DNA of 64,000 bases from Romboutsia sedimentorum (GTDB taxonomy: Bacteria > Bacillota > Clostridia > Peptostreptococcales > Peptostreptococcaceae): positions 62,001 to 126,000 of the forward strand of contig NZ_JASKYM010000006.1 in the NCBI RefSeq assembly GCF_030131845.1, read 5' to 3'. Position numbers and translations under genes: made by a program. Below the pieces are notes generated by a model. It searched no databases and was not told the origin of the DNA. It saw only the letters and a list, made by a program, of their open reading frames with translations. Shown here in pieces: positions 17,012 through 26,747 of this stretch; the first letter of the stretch is position 1; the number at the start of each line of letters is the position of its first letter.

Positions 17012-17701
17012 TTAAATAGTAATAGTATCCATAAATAATTTTTCTAAATCTTCATCTTTATTAATTTTATTTTGATATGTTAACTTCCCTTTATATATAA
17101 TACCTATATCTTCTGCTAGTTGCGCAACTTCAGATAATATGTGACTTGAGAAAATAATAGTTATTCCTTTACTTTTTAATGATTTAATTAATCTTCTTAA
17201 ATCTTCTATACCTACAGGATCTAATCCATTCATTGGTTCATCTAATATAAGAAGTTTAGGATCATTTAAAAGCGCTATAGCAATTCCAAGTCTTTGTTTC
17301 ATTCCCAATGAAAATTGTCCTGCTCTTTTTTTTCCTGTATTTCTTAAACCTACAATATTTAAAACATCTTCTATTTTACTATCTTTAATATTTAAAAGCG
17401 TTGTATGAACTTTTAAATTTTCTCTTGCTGTTAAGTTTCCGTAAAGCGCTGGTGATTCTATAAGAGCTCCTATATCATTAAGGTCCTTTCTGCTCCACTT
17501 ATGCCCATCTATAATTATTTCTCCGTTAGTTGGATATAAAAGACCTGTAATCATCTTTAATGTAGTAGATTTACCTGACCCATTAGGTCCTAAAAATCCA
17601 TAAATACTAGCCTTTCTTATCTTTAAATTTACAGAATCTACAGCTATTTCTCCCTTAAATTTTTTTGTCAACTTTTTTGTTTCTAAAAAATATTCATTCA
17701 T
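17012..17701 (-). CDS. lanF: lantibiotic immunity ABC ATPase LanF
   Basis: A 229-residue ATPase with Walker A GPNGSGKST, signature FSLGMKQRLG and Walker B LLILDEPMNGLDP. The Q-loop region has 'ALIESPALYGNLT' with glutamate in place of the usual glutamine, the E-loop described for LanF proteins. It drives LanE/LanG for self-protection. The ribosome site AAGGAGG is clear. Since lanK is followed by a terminator, lanFEG likely has a promoter in 17702-17804. Confidence 0.92.
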   Translation of the reverse strand: MNEYFLETKKLTKKFKGEIAVDSVNLKIRKASIYGFLGPNGSGKSTTLKMITGLLYPTNGEIIIDGHKWSRKDLNDIGALIESPALYGNLTARENLKVHTTLLNIKDSKIEDVLNIVGLRNTGKKRAGQFSLGMKQRLGIAIALLNDPKLLILDEPMNGLDPVGIEDLRRLIKSLKSKGITIIFSSHILSEVAQLAEDIGIIYKGKLTYQNKINKDEDLEKLFMDTITI

Positions 17702-17803
17702 TTAATTATCCTCCTTATATGTTTATACAACTATCTTAACAATCAAATATAATTTTTTTATAAGGAAATAGAAAACTTTTTAGATAACTTATTTATAGGA
17801 CAT

Positions 17804-17843
17804 AAAAAAGCTAAACAATCATAAATGATCATTTAGCTTTTAA
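17804..17843 (-). terminator. terminator after lanK
   Basis: The minus-strand hairpin AAAAGCTAAA / TTTAGCTTTT with a following T run overlaps the lanK stop codon. It separates lanRK from lanFEG. Confidence 0.8.
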
Positions 17844-19250
17844 TGGATTATTATGTTCTTTTAATTCTAATATGTGAAATTCTATAGTAGCTCCACCTAA
17901 ATTATTATTATATGCTTTTATTGTTCCATTGTAGTTATTAACAATTTTCTTTGATATATAAAGGCCTAGTCCAAAATGATTTTTGTAATTTTCATTTTGA
18001 TAAAAAGCGTTAAATAATTTTGAAGGGTCTTTTTCTTTGAACCCAGTACCTGTGTCACTACATTCAAATTTAACCTTTTTAGTTGAAGGTTCATCATATA
18101 CTTTTAGAGTTATATTACCTTGGTTTGTAAACCTTAAACTATTGAAAATTATATTATCTAATACTCTAGTTAACATAGTGCTATCTAATATATATTTTTG
18201 TTTGCTTAAGTCTATTTTAAATATTATATCTATCTCTTCATTTTTAGATATGTTTTTTATTTCTAGTTCTTTATCGATTAAAAATTTCATTAAGTCTATC
18301 TCTTCATTTCTTAACAAAAAACATTCTCCGTCTACCTTATAAAATAAGGCTAAATTATCAGTTAAATTAGTCATTTTATCACAATTTTTATTTATTATCT
18401 CCATATTTTCATTTATATCATAACCAGGAATATCTTTTAAGTCTTCTATTATTTCAATTTGACCTTTAATGACAGTTATTGGAGTTCGTATATCATGAGC
18501 AACAGAAGAAATCATTATTTTTCTTTCTTCATCTAACTTAGATAATTCTTCTATATTTACATTAAGTACTTTTACCATAGTATTAAAAGATTTTTGAATT
18601 TCATTGAATTCTAAACCTTGTACTCCATTTACATAAAAATCAAAATCACCTTTAGATATTTTTTCACAGCCCTTTAAAAGAATATCCATATTTTTATATA
18701 TAGATTTATATAACTTAGAAGTAAATAAAAATAAATATATTATAAAAAATATTATAGGAGAAAGTAAAGCTACTAAATATATAATAATTGTACCTTTATT
18801 TGATTGAAAATTATTTTTTATAAATGAAAAAGGTGCTTTAATAATATAAATAGCCTTTATATTATTATCTTTCATTATCCCTACATATCTATAAATGTAA
18901 TTATTACTATATTTATCTTGATTTATAGAGTCCAATACATTAAAATTATTGTTTTTTACTCCGATTTCACCGTATAGATGATTACCTTCTAAGTCTACAA
19001 CTTCACCTTGGATATCTTCATTATATTTTTTTACATCTATAATATTTCCATCTAAAATCCTGTCTCCTTTTTCCTTTACTTCTTCTTCTATTTCATGGAT
19101 ATATTTCATATAATAATCTGTTGTTCTAGCATTTGTAAAATACATAGTAGTTAAAACGAATATATATGTTAGTGCAGTTGAAATAATTGTATATATTACT
19201 ATCTTTAAAACTAAAGTATAAAAATCTTTTTTTATAGTTTTATTTTTCAT
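17829..19250 (-). CDS. lanK: lantibiotic-sensing histidine kinase LanK
   Basis: A 473-residue sensor kinase: membrane segment at about 10-35, an external domain of about 110 residues, second membrane segment at about 140-165, a HAMP-like linker, H-box HDIRTPITVIKGQ, then N, G1 and G2 boxes (NIIFNSLRF, DTGTGF, GLGLYISKKI). This is the NisK/SpaK layout. I start it at the ATG at 19250 behind GGGAAG; this overlaps the lanR stop by 11 bases, so translation is coupled. It probably senses the mature peptide. Confidence 0.9.
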   Translation of the reverse strand: MKNKTIKKDFYTLVLKIVIYTIISTALTYIFVLTTMYFTNARTTDYYMKYIHEIEEEVKEKGDRILDGNIIDVKKYNEDIQGEVVDLEGNHLYGEIGVKNNNFNVLDSINQDKYSNNYIYRYVGIMKDNNIKAIYIIKAPFSFIKNNFQSNKGTIIIYLVALLSPIIFFIIYLFLFTSKLYKSIYKNMDILLKGCEKISKGDFDFYVNGVQGLEFNEIQKSFNTMVKVLNVNIEELSKLDEERKIMISSVAHDIRTPITVIKGQIEIIEDLKDIPGYDINENMEIINKNCDKMTNLTDNLALFYKVDGECFLLRNEEIDLMKFLIDKELEIKNISKNEEIDIIFKIDLSKQKYILDSTMLTRVLDNIIFNSLRFTNQGNITLKVYDEPSTKKVKFECSDTGTGFKEKDPSKLFNAFYQNENYKNHFGLGLYISKKIVNNYNGTIKAYNNNLGGATIEFHILELKEHNNPLKAK

Positions 19251-19938
19251 TTTTAACTTCCCACTTATATCCTCTTCCATATACTGTAGTTATATACGAA
19301 TTTGCTTCGTCTAAGATTTTTAATTTTTTTCTAATATTTTTTATACATTCTGTAACAGTTTCTAAGTAACTTTCCGAGTTTACGCCCCATACATTATTAA
19401 AAATTTTCTCTTTTGAAAATACTATTTTTTTGTTCATTGCTAAAAATTTTATAAGCCTATACTCTTTTTTAGTTAATTTAAGCTTTTCTCCATTACAAAA
19501 TATTTCATTAGACAAAACATCTATAACTACATTACCAGAACTTAGCATATAGAATTTTTTATTTTTTAATCTTTCTTCTCTTCTTAAATGACTTTCTATT
19601 CTAGCTTTTAACTCTTTAAAGCTAAAAGGTTTAGTTATGTAATCATCTCCACCTACAGATAGCGCTTCAATTTTATCTTCTTCTAAAATTTTAGCACTTA
19701 TAAAAATTATAGGACAATTTACTTTATCTCTTATAATCTTACAAAGCTCTATGCCATCCATACCAGGCATCATTATATCCAACATGATTAAATCAAACTC
19801 TTTGTTTAACATATTTAATGCTTCTTTATACTCTTGAACAGTATCTACAATATAATTATAATTTTTCAAATATCCTTTTATTGTTGTACAAATATCTTTA
19901 TTATCATCAATAACTAGAATTTTCTTTTCGATTTCTAT
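19240..19938 (-). CDS. lanR: lantibiotic response regulator LanR, no standard start codon
   Basis: An OmpR-type regulator: receiver domain with LVIDDNKDI (acidic pocket), LIMLDIMMPGMDG (phospho-aspartate) and ITKPFS, and a C-terminal winged helix ending TTVYGRGYKWE. The receiver needs the region before the first standard start (TTG at 19869), but in that stretch there is no ATG, GTG or TTG after the previous stop. A strong site GGGGGAGAGG lies just upstream of ATA (19936-19938) and ATC (19930-19932). Perhaps ATG mutated to ATA. Coordinates assume ATA. Translation may be weak. Confidence 0.85.
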   Translation of the reverse strand: MEIEKKILVIDDNKDICTTIKGYLKNYNYIVDTVQEYKEALNMLNKEFDLIMLDIMMPGMDGIELCKIIRDKVNCPIIFISAKILEEDKIEALSVGGDDYITKPFSFKELKARIESHLRREERLKNKKFYMLSSGNVVIDVLSNEIFCNGEKLKLTKKEYRLIKFLAMNKKIVFSKEKIFNNVWGVNSESYLETVTECIKNIRKKLKILDEANSYITTVYGRGYKWEVKNEK

Positions 19939-19981
19939 AACCCTCTCCCCCTTTTTAATAGAATTTAATTTTTTGTTTAAT

Positions 19982-20011
19982 TTTATAAAAATGATATATC
20001 ATTTTTATAAA
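19982..20011. promoter_or_regulatory. 30-bp perfect palindrome upstream of lanR
   Basis: The bases 19982-20011 form a perfect palindrome, with the arm TTTATAAAAATGATA read from either strand. It lies about 45 bases before lanR, where an operator or promoter is expected. It could be a binding site of a dimeric regulator or a short hairpin in the RNA. Confidence 0.6.
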
Positions 20012-20019
20012 GCTAAAAT

Positions 20020-20044
20020 AGTTGTTGAATACATTCAACAACTA
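20020..20044 (-). terminator. hairpin between lanC and lanR
   Basis: The minus-strand arms GTTGTTGAAT / ATTCAACAAC with a two-base loop are followed by TATTTTAG. This is a weak terminator that may separate lanPABTC from lanRK. Confidence 0.6.
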
Positions 20045-20070
20045 AGTATAACTAGCATAATTAACTTTTA

Positions 20071-21411
20071 TTAAATTCTGTTTTTATAATCATTTAGACT
20101 AAAAGCAGTGTCCCATGGAGTTTTCCTTCCATTTTTTATAGATAATAATGTTAAAATTATTCCTACTACCCCTTCAATTATGCCTACTGAATTATAGTAA
20201 CATATTTTATCTTCTTTTTTTTCTACATCTATAAAATTAAATCTATTTTTTTCATTATAAAAAGAAATAACTTTATCACATAATTCTAATGATATAGATT
20301 TAAATTCATTAATATTTGTTAACTCATAAAATCTATTGCTTATATATGCAATTCCAGAATACCCATGACAAAATGTTGGTGATATGGCGTCTTTACTCCT
20401 TTTTGCAGCTATTTTCATAGATTCAATTGCATAATTAATATATTCATTATTATTTAAAGTCTTTCCAGCTATTAATAATGAATACGCCACTCCCGGAGTT
20501 CCATAACACCAAGCATCTCTGCAATATTCTTGAGGCCTAGTGTTATTTTTATAATCTTCAAATGATACAGTATAATTCCAACCATACCCATTTTTTTCAT
20601 CTAATCTATAATTAAATAAAAAACTAGAAAATTTTTCAATTGCTTCTTGTTGACCATCTACTTCTATGCCTAATTGCTTTGCATTACACAAATTAATTAA
20701 TAAAGATGGTATTCCATGAGAGAGTCCTATATTAAAAAATCCATTTGCCCATATTTCTTTTTCTTTTTTAGTATGTAAATTGTTTGATTCTATATACCAT
20801 CCTGGAACCTCTATCTCCATATTTTTTTTATATTTAGAAAGATTTACTATATATTTTAACATCTTATTTATTTCTTTTTTCATATCATCTTTAAACAGCA
20901 TACAATAATTTAATACTCCTGAAATACCTGAAATTGCATCATAATCATTGTCGCTTAATCCTGATTTATCTTCTAAGTGCTTTAAAGTATTTTCCAAATT
21001 ATTTTTTATAAGGCTATTTACACTACTAATAAAATTTTTATATCTTTTCCCACTTTTAGATAAACATACTGTAGAAAGCCCTATGCCTGATAAACCAGAA
21101 AACATTGACAAGTTCATATCAGACCTGTTTTCTAATAGTGGAACTATTTTTTTTATATATTCATGTCCTTTTATATCCCATTCTTCTTCTGGATATTGTT
21201 CATTTAACTCTCCATATAAAATACATAATGATGGTAGTCCATCACTAAGAGTTAATTCATCATAAATATTAAACTTTTCTCCCTCTACTTCTAAATAATA
21301 TTTGTCCTCTTTTGAAGATTGAACTATTTTATCATAATCTAACAGTTTAATAGCTGTATCATACACCATTTTTTCAATATCTATATTTTTATTTATTAAT
21401 TTTTCTTCCAT
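20071..21411 (-). CDS. lanC: lanthionine cyclase LanC
   Basis: A zinc enzyme that adds cysteine thiols to dehydrated serine/threonine residues to close the thioether rings. The 446-residue protein has the conserved LanC residues: LSHGIPSLL (histidine), AWCYGTPGVAYS (zinc cysteine) and FCHGYSGIAYI (zinc cysteine and histidine), plus several glycine-rich GxxG turns of the double barrel. Length agrees with NisC (about 415). It starts 12 bases after lanT behind AGGGGAA. All zinc ligands are present, so it should be active. Confidence 0.95.
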   Translation of the reverse strand: MEEKLINKNIDIEKMVYDTAIKLLDYDKIVQSSKEDKYYLEVEGEKFNIYDELTLSDGLPSLCILYGELNEQYPEEEWDIKGHEYIKKIVPLLENRSDMNLSMFSGLSGIGLSTVCLSKSGKRYKNFISSVNSLIKNNLENTLKHLEDKSGLSDNDYDAISGISGVLNYCMLFKDDMKKEINKMLKYIVNLSKYKKNMEIEVPGWYIESNNLHTKKEKEIWANGFFNIGLSHGIPSLLINLCNAKQLGIEVDGQQEAIEKFSSFLFNYRLDEKNGYGWNYTVSFEDYKNNTRPQEYCRDAWCYGTPGVAYSLLIAGKTLNNNEYINYAIESMKIAAKRSKDAISPTFCHGYSGIAYISNRFYELTNINEFKSISLELCDKVISFYNEKNRFNFIDVEKKEDKICYYNSVGIIEGVVGIILTLLSIKNGRKTPWDTAFSLNDYKNRI

Positions 21412-21422
21412 TTTAATTTCCC

Positions 21423-23231
21423 CTAATTAACAATTTCACATCTAAGTGTTTCAATTTCATACATTTCTTTATATACTTTATTATTTTCAAATAGCTCATC
21501 ATGAGTACCTATCCCTACAATACTGCCTTTATCCATAACTATTATCTTATCTGCTAATTTTGCTGTTGATAACCTATGAGAAATAAAAATTCCTATTTTA
21601 TTTTCTACCATTTTTATGAATGTATCAATAAGTTTTTTCTCTGCTATAGGATCTAATGCAGAACTTGGTTCATCTAAAATATATAAAGAGGCATCTCTAA
21701 ACAAAGTCCTCGCTATTGCAATTTTTTGCCACTGACCTCCAGATAATTCCATACCATTATTAAACCAAACACCTAATTGTGCATCTACATCATTAATATA
21801 ATTAATATCCATATCTTTAATTACTTTTTTTATTTTTTTATCGTCATTAATGCTATCAATATCTCCAAATGCTACATTTTCTCTAAAAGTAAGTTCATAT
21901 TTAGCAAAATCTTGGAAAAGTGCTGCTATATTCTTTCTTAAATTTAAAATATTATAAGTGTTAACACAATCATCATTAAATAAAATAGTATTATCGTCTA
22001 CATTATATAAACTTAACAATAATTTTGCCAATGTACTTTTACCAGAACCATTTTTTCCAACAATTGCAACTGTCTCACCTTTATTTATTTCAAAATTTAT
22101 ATTTTTTAACACTTCTACATTGCTAGAAGGATAACTAAAGTTTAAATTTTTAACTTGAATTTTTTCTATTTCACTTATAGAATTCTTTTTAGTTAAATTC
22201 TGTTCACTTTCATCTAAATCTTCTTTTATAGATAAAAAATCAAATAATTGTTCTATATATAAATTGTCTTGATATAGAGAATATATTGTATTTAATATCT
22301 TTTTACTATTATTTGCAACTAAATTAAGAGCATTTATTAATCCTACTACATTTCCTATTAATATCTCTCCTATTGTTGCTGAGTATATAACAATTATTAA
22401 TATTATATCTATACAAATTTGCTCTACTATTTCAAAGAAAAATGTAAAAGTAGTTCTTTTTTTCAATAAACAAACGTCTTCTTTAACAAAAACTTTATTC
22501 ATATCTTTATATTTCTTAAGTAAATAATTCCCTAAATTATATAACTTTATTTCTTTAAAAGCATTATCTCTTGTTAATAAATAAGTTAAGTACCAGCTTT
22601 TTCTATTATTAGAGGCTCTAGACCATAAAACATTAAATTCTCTTTGAGCTATTTTAAAGAAAGATAATGATGATAATAATGGAATTAAAACTAATATAGC
22701 TAATACCCATGGCTTCCAATTAACTATAATAATAACTGACGATACTAAGGTTATTAATGATGTCATTATAACTATAATTGATAAAAATATACTATATGGT
22801 TTATATGAAGTTTCATTTTGTACACGTTGCAACTTATCATAGATATCCGAATCTTCAAAATGTCTTAATGATAATCTAGTACATTTGTCCATAATTAAAT
22901 AATTAAGCTTGAAATTAGTAAGTCTTTGAAAACGACCATCTAAGTATTCAAGTAAACTACCTATACAATTACTTAATAAATTAGCTAGTATATAAGCAAT
23001 TAACGCACCTAATATAATTTTCATATTTTTTGTTTCTATTAAATTCAATAATTTTTGAGAAGTTAATAACGTAATTATAGGACACAGTCCACTAAATAAG
23101 CTTAATAAAATAATCAGATAAAAATTAGTTTTATCTACTTTCTTTATTAAGTTAAGTATTTTAGGAATAGTTTTGAGCATATTTAATATTTGCTTTATTG
23201 AAACATGAGTCTCGTATTGTTTTAAATCCAT
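21423..23231 (-). CDS. lanT: lantibiotic exporter LanT
   Basis: A 602-residue ABC exporter with an N-terminal six-helix membrane domain (about 35-320) and a C-terminal ATPase domain: VGKNGSGKST (Walker A), MELSGGQWQKIAIAR (signature), LYILDEPSSALDP (Walker B) and ISHRL (H-loop). There is no N-terminal C39 peptidase domain, so it exports the modified precursor with the leader still attached. This fits the presence of a separate extracellular protease, LanP. It lies 10 bases downstream of lanB, behind AGGAG. Confidence 0.95.
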   Translation of the reverse strand: MDLKQYETHVSIKQILNMLKTIPKILNLIKKVDKTNFYLIILLSLFSGLCPIITLLTSQKLLNLIETKNMKIILGALIAYILANLLSNCIGSLLEYLDGRFQRLTNFKLNYLIMDKCTRLSLRHFEDSDIYDKLQRVQNETSYKPYSIFLSIIVIMTSLITLVSSVIIIVNWKPWVLAILVLIPLLSSLSFFKIAQREFNVLWSRASNNRKSWYLTYLLTRDNAFKEIKLYNLGNYLLKKYKDMNKVFVKEDVCLLKKRTTFTFFFEIVEQICIDIILIIVIYSATIGEILIGNVVGLINALNLVANNSKKILNTIYSLYQDNLYIEQLFDFLSIKEDLDESEQNLTKKNSISEIEKIQVKNLNFSYPSSNVEVLKNINFEINKGETVAIVGKNGSGKSTLAKLLLSLYNVDDNTILFNDDCVNTYNILNLRKNIAALFQDFAKYELTFRENVAFGDIDSINDDKKIKKVIKDMDINYINDVDAQLGVWFNNGMELSGGQWQKIAIARTLFRDASLYILDEPSSALDPIAEKKLIDTFIKMVENKIGIFISHRLSTAKLADKIIVMDKGSIVGIGTHDELFENNKVYKEMYEIETLRCEIVN

Positions 23232-23241
23232 ACTATTTCTC

Positions 23242-26200
23242 CTATTTTTCTATTTGTACATTATTTTTTTTGAAATATTTTAATGAATATAATGCATGAG
23301 AGGCTAATGCTCTAACTTTTATTTCGAATTCTCTATCTATTCCAAATAATCTATTGCAATGTAAATGAATTATACTATCTAAAATAGAGTACTTCTCTAT
23401 ATCTTTTAATGATTTATTTATTTTTTCTGAGTAATTTTTTACTATATCCCATCTTTTATTTAAAATATTTAAAAGTAAAGTTCCTTCCTCAGTAGCCCTT
23501 AAATTTTCCCAATTATTGTTGCTGTTGCATAACTCCATATATTCTTTTCTATTTTTATTAAAGTCCTCTCTATAGTCAGAAGATTTAATTTGAGACCTTA
23601 AAAATTCAACTTGTTTATCATATTCCACTCCATAATTTTCTATGTAGTGTATTATAGATACCATTCCTATAAACTCTTTAGTGAAGTTTAAATTGTTTAA
23701 TCTTTGTTCTCTTAAAATCGCTTCTACTACTATACTATCAAAATAAAAAAGATTTTCAGCTACATCCATAAGCTTTGAGCCACCATATCGTTCAACTTCT
23801 CTATCATATGAATCTATTACATATCTATTCATTAAACCTTTTTCCATTAAACTTTTTAGCCAATCTTGTATTTCTGGATATAATTCTAAAAGCTTTTCTC
23901 TTGGAGCATTTAGTCTTAATCTTAGATGAGGAACTGGATCTGCATAGCGCATAAAGAAATACTTATCTATATCTCCTTTGCTTACTTTCTCTTCACAGTA
24001 TCGTGAAACATCAAAAGATATTAAATCTTCAATATTACTTGCTACTCCATATAATTTTAAATAAAGCCATTGATCAAATGGTAATTTTAAACGTTCTTCA
24101 CTTAAACTAGGTATATCCTCTCTTATGATCTCTGTAGATTGTATTTTAGGTTGCTCTTTTTTTACTTTTAATAATGGTACAACCAACTCACAAAAATATT
24201 CTTTTTGTTCTTTATCTTTAACTATATTAAATTCCTCATCTTCGTAAGAGTTTAATATTACTTCATCTTTATTGTTAATTTCATGTTGCAATATTTCTAA
24301 ACTTCTTAAATCTTTAGCATTTAATAAAGTTCTGTTATCTCCTGAAGTTAGATAAACATATTTAGGTACATCATACTTATCAAAATATTTTCCTATTATA
24401 TCTTTGAATTTATCAAAGCTTGTCTTTTTATTTACGCCTAAAATTTCTTTATCAAATTTCCAAATTGAAGGAGATATAGTAAAGTTTTTATACTCAATTT
24501 TAGGAATATATATACTATTATTAAATATATTATTCCATGGAAATTCATACCAAAATCTTTTACCATCTTGATTTATATCACTTAAAAATTTTATTGCATT
24601 CGGAGCAAAATCTATATTTAGCATATTATTTATTGTTATAATCAATCTTTTATTTAAAGATTTGCTCTTGGCATAAAATTTATTATTTTCTATTCCTATA
24701 AAAATATCATCTAATGATATTCTATGTTTATCATCTTTTGAACTATTAGTACACAGTGCTATTTCATAATCACTACCATGTATATTTCTAGATACATTTG
24801 ATACTCTTACTTTATTAGGTAAATAAACTAATTCACATGTTATATAATTATTTTGACCAAATATATCAAGTTCACTTTTAGCTACCGTACTGAAACAGTT
24901 TTTTTCATCCTGCATCATATAAGAAAATCTTCCAAATGATTTTCCAGCATAATTTGATCCTAAGTTAGGACCTATATAGTACTTTAAGTTATTCTGTTCG
25001 TTTTCTTTTGAATTAGATTTTATCATTAAGTTTAATTCTAATGAATTAGGTGCTTCATCATAACTATATTCTGGTAATTGTAAATTTTTTATTTCTTTAT
25101 CATTGATAACAATGCTTTTTTTATTTTTAATTGCATCTATATATTTATATTCAAAATATGTTTTTAAATTTCTATTTATTTGATTGTTTAATATTACTTG
25201 TTCAACCCTATTAGTTGGTGGATATTTATAACCAATTGGAGCTCCTATACCTCTATCATTATCTAACATTTCTAATAAAGATACTTCTCTATCTTCTCCA
25301 TATCTTTCTATAAACTGTTGTTTGTATCTTTTAAAATATGAATCTCTATCTTTAAATGGTGTTGATATAGTTAAAATCATATTAACTAAATCATTTATTT
25401 CATCTATAACTTTACTATTCATTGTTTTTTCTTCTAAATTTAATTTCATATCTACTTGTAGTATACTTTTGCATGAAACAATATTTTTCATTTTAGAACA
25501 TAAATTTATATATATTTCTTCACCTTGACCTAAATCAGTTTCCATATATTCTTTTATTAAATTTTTAATTTCTATTAATTGATTTTTTAAACCATTAATA
25601 ATATTTAATCTATCAATTTCATTAATAATATAATCTAATTGATCATCTACTGTTAATGGTGGCATCAAATTAGATATTAAATATTCATTTTTTATTAAAT
25701 TTTTTAAATACGCTTCTATTGTTTGTTCATACTCACTTCCATAATTGTCTATTAGTTTTTGAAGTAAATCTTTATATGATATTGTATTTTGTGTTAATTG
25801 TAATATAAGTTCTAATGAACCTGTTAATTTTATACTAATTTCTTCTATATTGGAGTCGTTGGCATTTTCATTAATCTCTTCATTTTTTTCAGTTGAATAT
25901 AATAAGAATACTCTTTCTCCTTTTATTAAAATACTATCATTTTTTCTATAATTTAAATTCATATATTCTATATCTTCTATGTGTTTAACTAATTTAATTA
26001 ACCACTCTATATCTGGGCGAACATATTTTTTATATTTATTATCTGAGTATTTTAATGTTGTTTTATCATTAGTATAATTTCCAAAATCAACTCCCGAAAA
26101 TAATCCAAAAGGTGTTGGTCTTGTACTTATTCTAGTTAGATATTTATAAATAGACTGTAAAAAATAATCTAACTTTTTTATATCTTTTCCTTCAGAAAAA

Positions 26201-26400
26201 TCTATTAACGTACTATAAAGACTTTTACTACTTATTAAAATACATTCTCTAAATACACGATTTTTACATAAAGATCTTATATAGTCTATATTCTTTTTAT
26301 TATCACACTCTTCATTAAAAAATTCAAAAAATTTATCTACTGAAAAAGTTGGCGTTCTAATCATAAATGTATCTATATTTTTGTATAAATTATTTTTCAT
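23242..26400 (-). CDS. lanB: class I lantibiotic dehydratase LanB
   Basis: Full-length (1052 residues) LanB, which dehydrates serine and threonine using glutamyl-tRNA and then eliminates glutamate. The N-terminal domain (to about residue 700) shows RTPTFSVDKFFEF and STRPTPFGLFSGV, hallmarks of the glutamylation domain. The C-terminal elimination domain (about 770-1040) contains PFDQWLYLKLYG and RYADPVPHLRLRLNAP, the SpaB_C signature. No stops or shifts are seen. It follows lanA after about 200 bases containing a terminator, so most transcripts should stop after lanA and a fraction read through. Confidence 0.96.
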   Translation of the reverse strand: MKNNLYKNIDTFMIRTPTFSVDKFFEFFNEECDNKKNIDYIRSLCKNRVFRECILISSKSLYSTLIDFSEGKDIKKLDYFLQSIYKYLTRISTRPTPFGLFSGVDFGNYTNDKTTLKYSDNKYKKYVRPDIEWLIKLVKHIEDIEYMNLNYRKNDSILIKGERVFLLYSTEKNEEINENANDSNIEEISIKLTGSLELILQLTQNTISYKDLLQKLIDNYGSEYEQTIEAYLKNLIKNEYLISNLMPPLTVDDQLDYIINEIDRLNIINGLKNQLIEIKNLIKEYMETDLGQGEEIYINLCSKMKNIVSCKSILQVDMKLNLEEKTMNSKVIDEINDLVNMILTISTPFKDRDSYFKRYKQQFIERYGEDREVSLLEMLDNDRGIGAPIGYKYPPTNRVEQVILNNQINRNLKTYFEYKYIDAIKNKKSIVINDKEIKNLQLPEYSYDEAPNSLELNLMIKSNSKENEQNNLKYYIGPNLGSNYAGKSFGRFSYMMQDEKNCFSTVAKSELDIFGQNNYITCELVYLPNKVRVSNVSRNIHGSDYEIALCTNSSKDDKHRISLDDIFIGIENNKFYAKSKSLNKRLIITINNMLNIDFAPNAIKFLSDINQDGKRFWYEFPWNNIFNNSIYIPKIEYKNFTISPSIWKFDKEILGVNKKTSFDKFKDIIGKYFDKYDVPKYVYLTSGDNRTLLNAKDLRSLEILQHEINNKDEVILNSYEDEEFNIVKDKEQKEYFCELVVPLLKVKKEQPKIQSTEIIREDIPSLSEERLKLPFDQWLYLKLYGVASNIEDLISFDVSRYCEEKVSKGDIDKYFFMRYADPVPHLRLRLNAPREKLLELYPEIQDWLKSLMEKGLMNRYVIDSYDREVERYGGSKLMDVAENLFYFDSIVVEAILREQRLNNLNFTKEFIGMVSIIHYIENYGVEYDKQVEFLRSQIKSSDYREDFNKNRKEYMELCNSNNNWENLRATEEGTLLLNILNKRWDIVKNYSEKINKSLKDIEKYSILDSIIHLHCNRLFGIDREFEIKVRALASHALYSLKYFKKNNVQIEK

Positions 26401-26514
26401 TATTTAAACTCGCTCTCTATTATTTGTTTAATATTTTAATAATGCTAATAAAACTTATCAATTATATATAAAGTTTTATTAGCATTAATTATATTTAATT
26501 TTTGTATTTTAAGA

Positions 26515-26556
26515 TAAAAAATAGTAAAGAATCACTTCTAATTCCTTACTATCTTT
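26515..26556 (-). terminator. attenuating terminator between lanA and lanB
   Basis: The minus-strand ATAGTAAGGAAT / ATTCTTTACTAT stem followed by TTTTTT. Such partial terminators behind precursor genes let the precursor mRNA outnumber the enzyme mRNAs. Confidence 0.85.
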
Positions 26557-26597
26557 TATTTATAAAATATATTTTTTTTATATTATATATTTACTAA

Positions 26598-26747
26598 TTA
26601 TTTGCAACCATTACTCATGCAAGTCATAATTACACCAGTAATACATCCAGCTGTACATAAAGATATACTTGTTATTGCAGGTTTTACACCGTTTTTAGTA
26701 CCTTCTTTAACTTTTAAGTCTAAATCGAAATCATTTGTTTTTCCCAT
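26598..26747 (-). CDS. lanA: nisin-like lantibiotic precursor LanA
   Basis: A 49-residue precursor: leader MGKTNDFDLDLKVKEGTKNG, then VKPA, with FDLDL corresponding to the FNLD box of nisin leaders. The core starts ITSISLCTAGC, goes on ITGVIMTC and ends MSNGCK (25 residues). Core positions 3/7, 8/11 and 13/19 match the nisin ring A, B and C pairs; positions 9 and 12 differ (A and I for P and K). Beyond the hinge only S21 and C24 remain, enough for one small ring instead of nisin's interlocked rings D and E. Cleavage is expected after the leader's KPA. The ribosome site GGGGG is strong. It is too short to stand out as an ordinary gene. Confidence 0.93.
   Translation of the reverse strand: MGKTNDFDLDLKVKEGTKNGVKPAITSISLCTAGCITGVIMTCMSNGCK

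Noticed and set aside
19240-19869. A shorter LanR starting at the TTG at 19869
   Set aside because: It would remove the acidic pocket of the receiver domain that is clearly encoded just upstream; the full frame with an unusual start is more likely.
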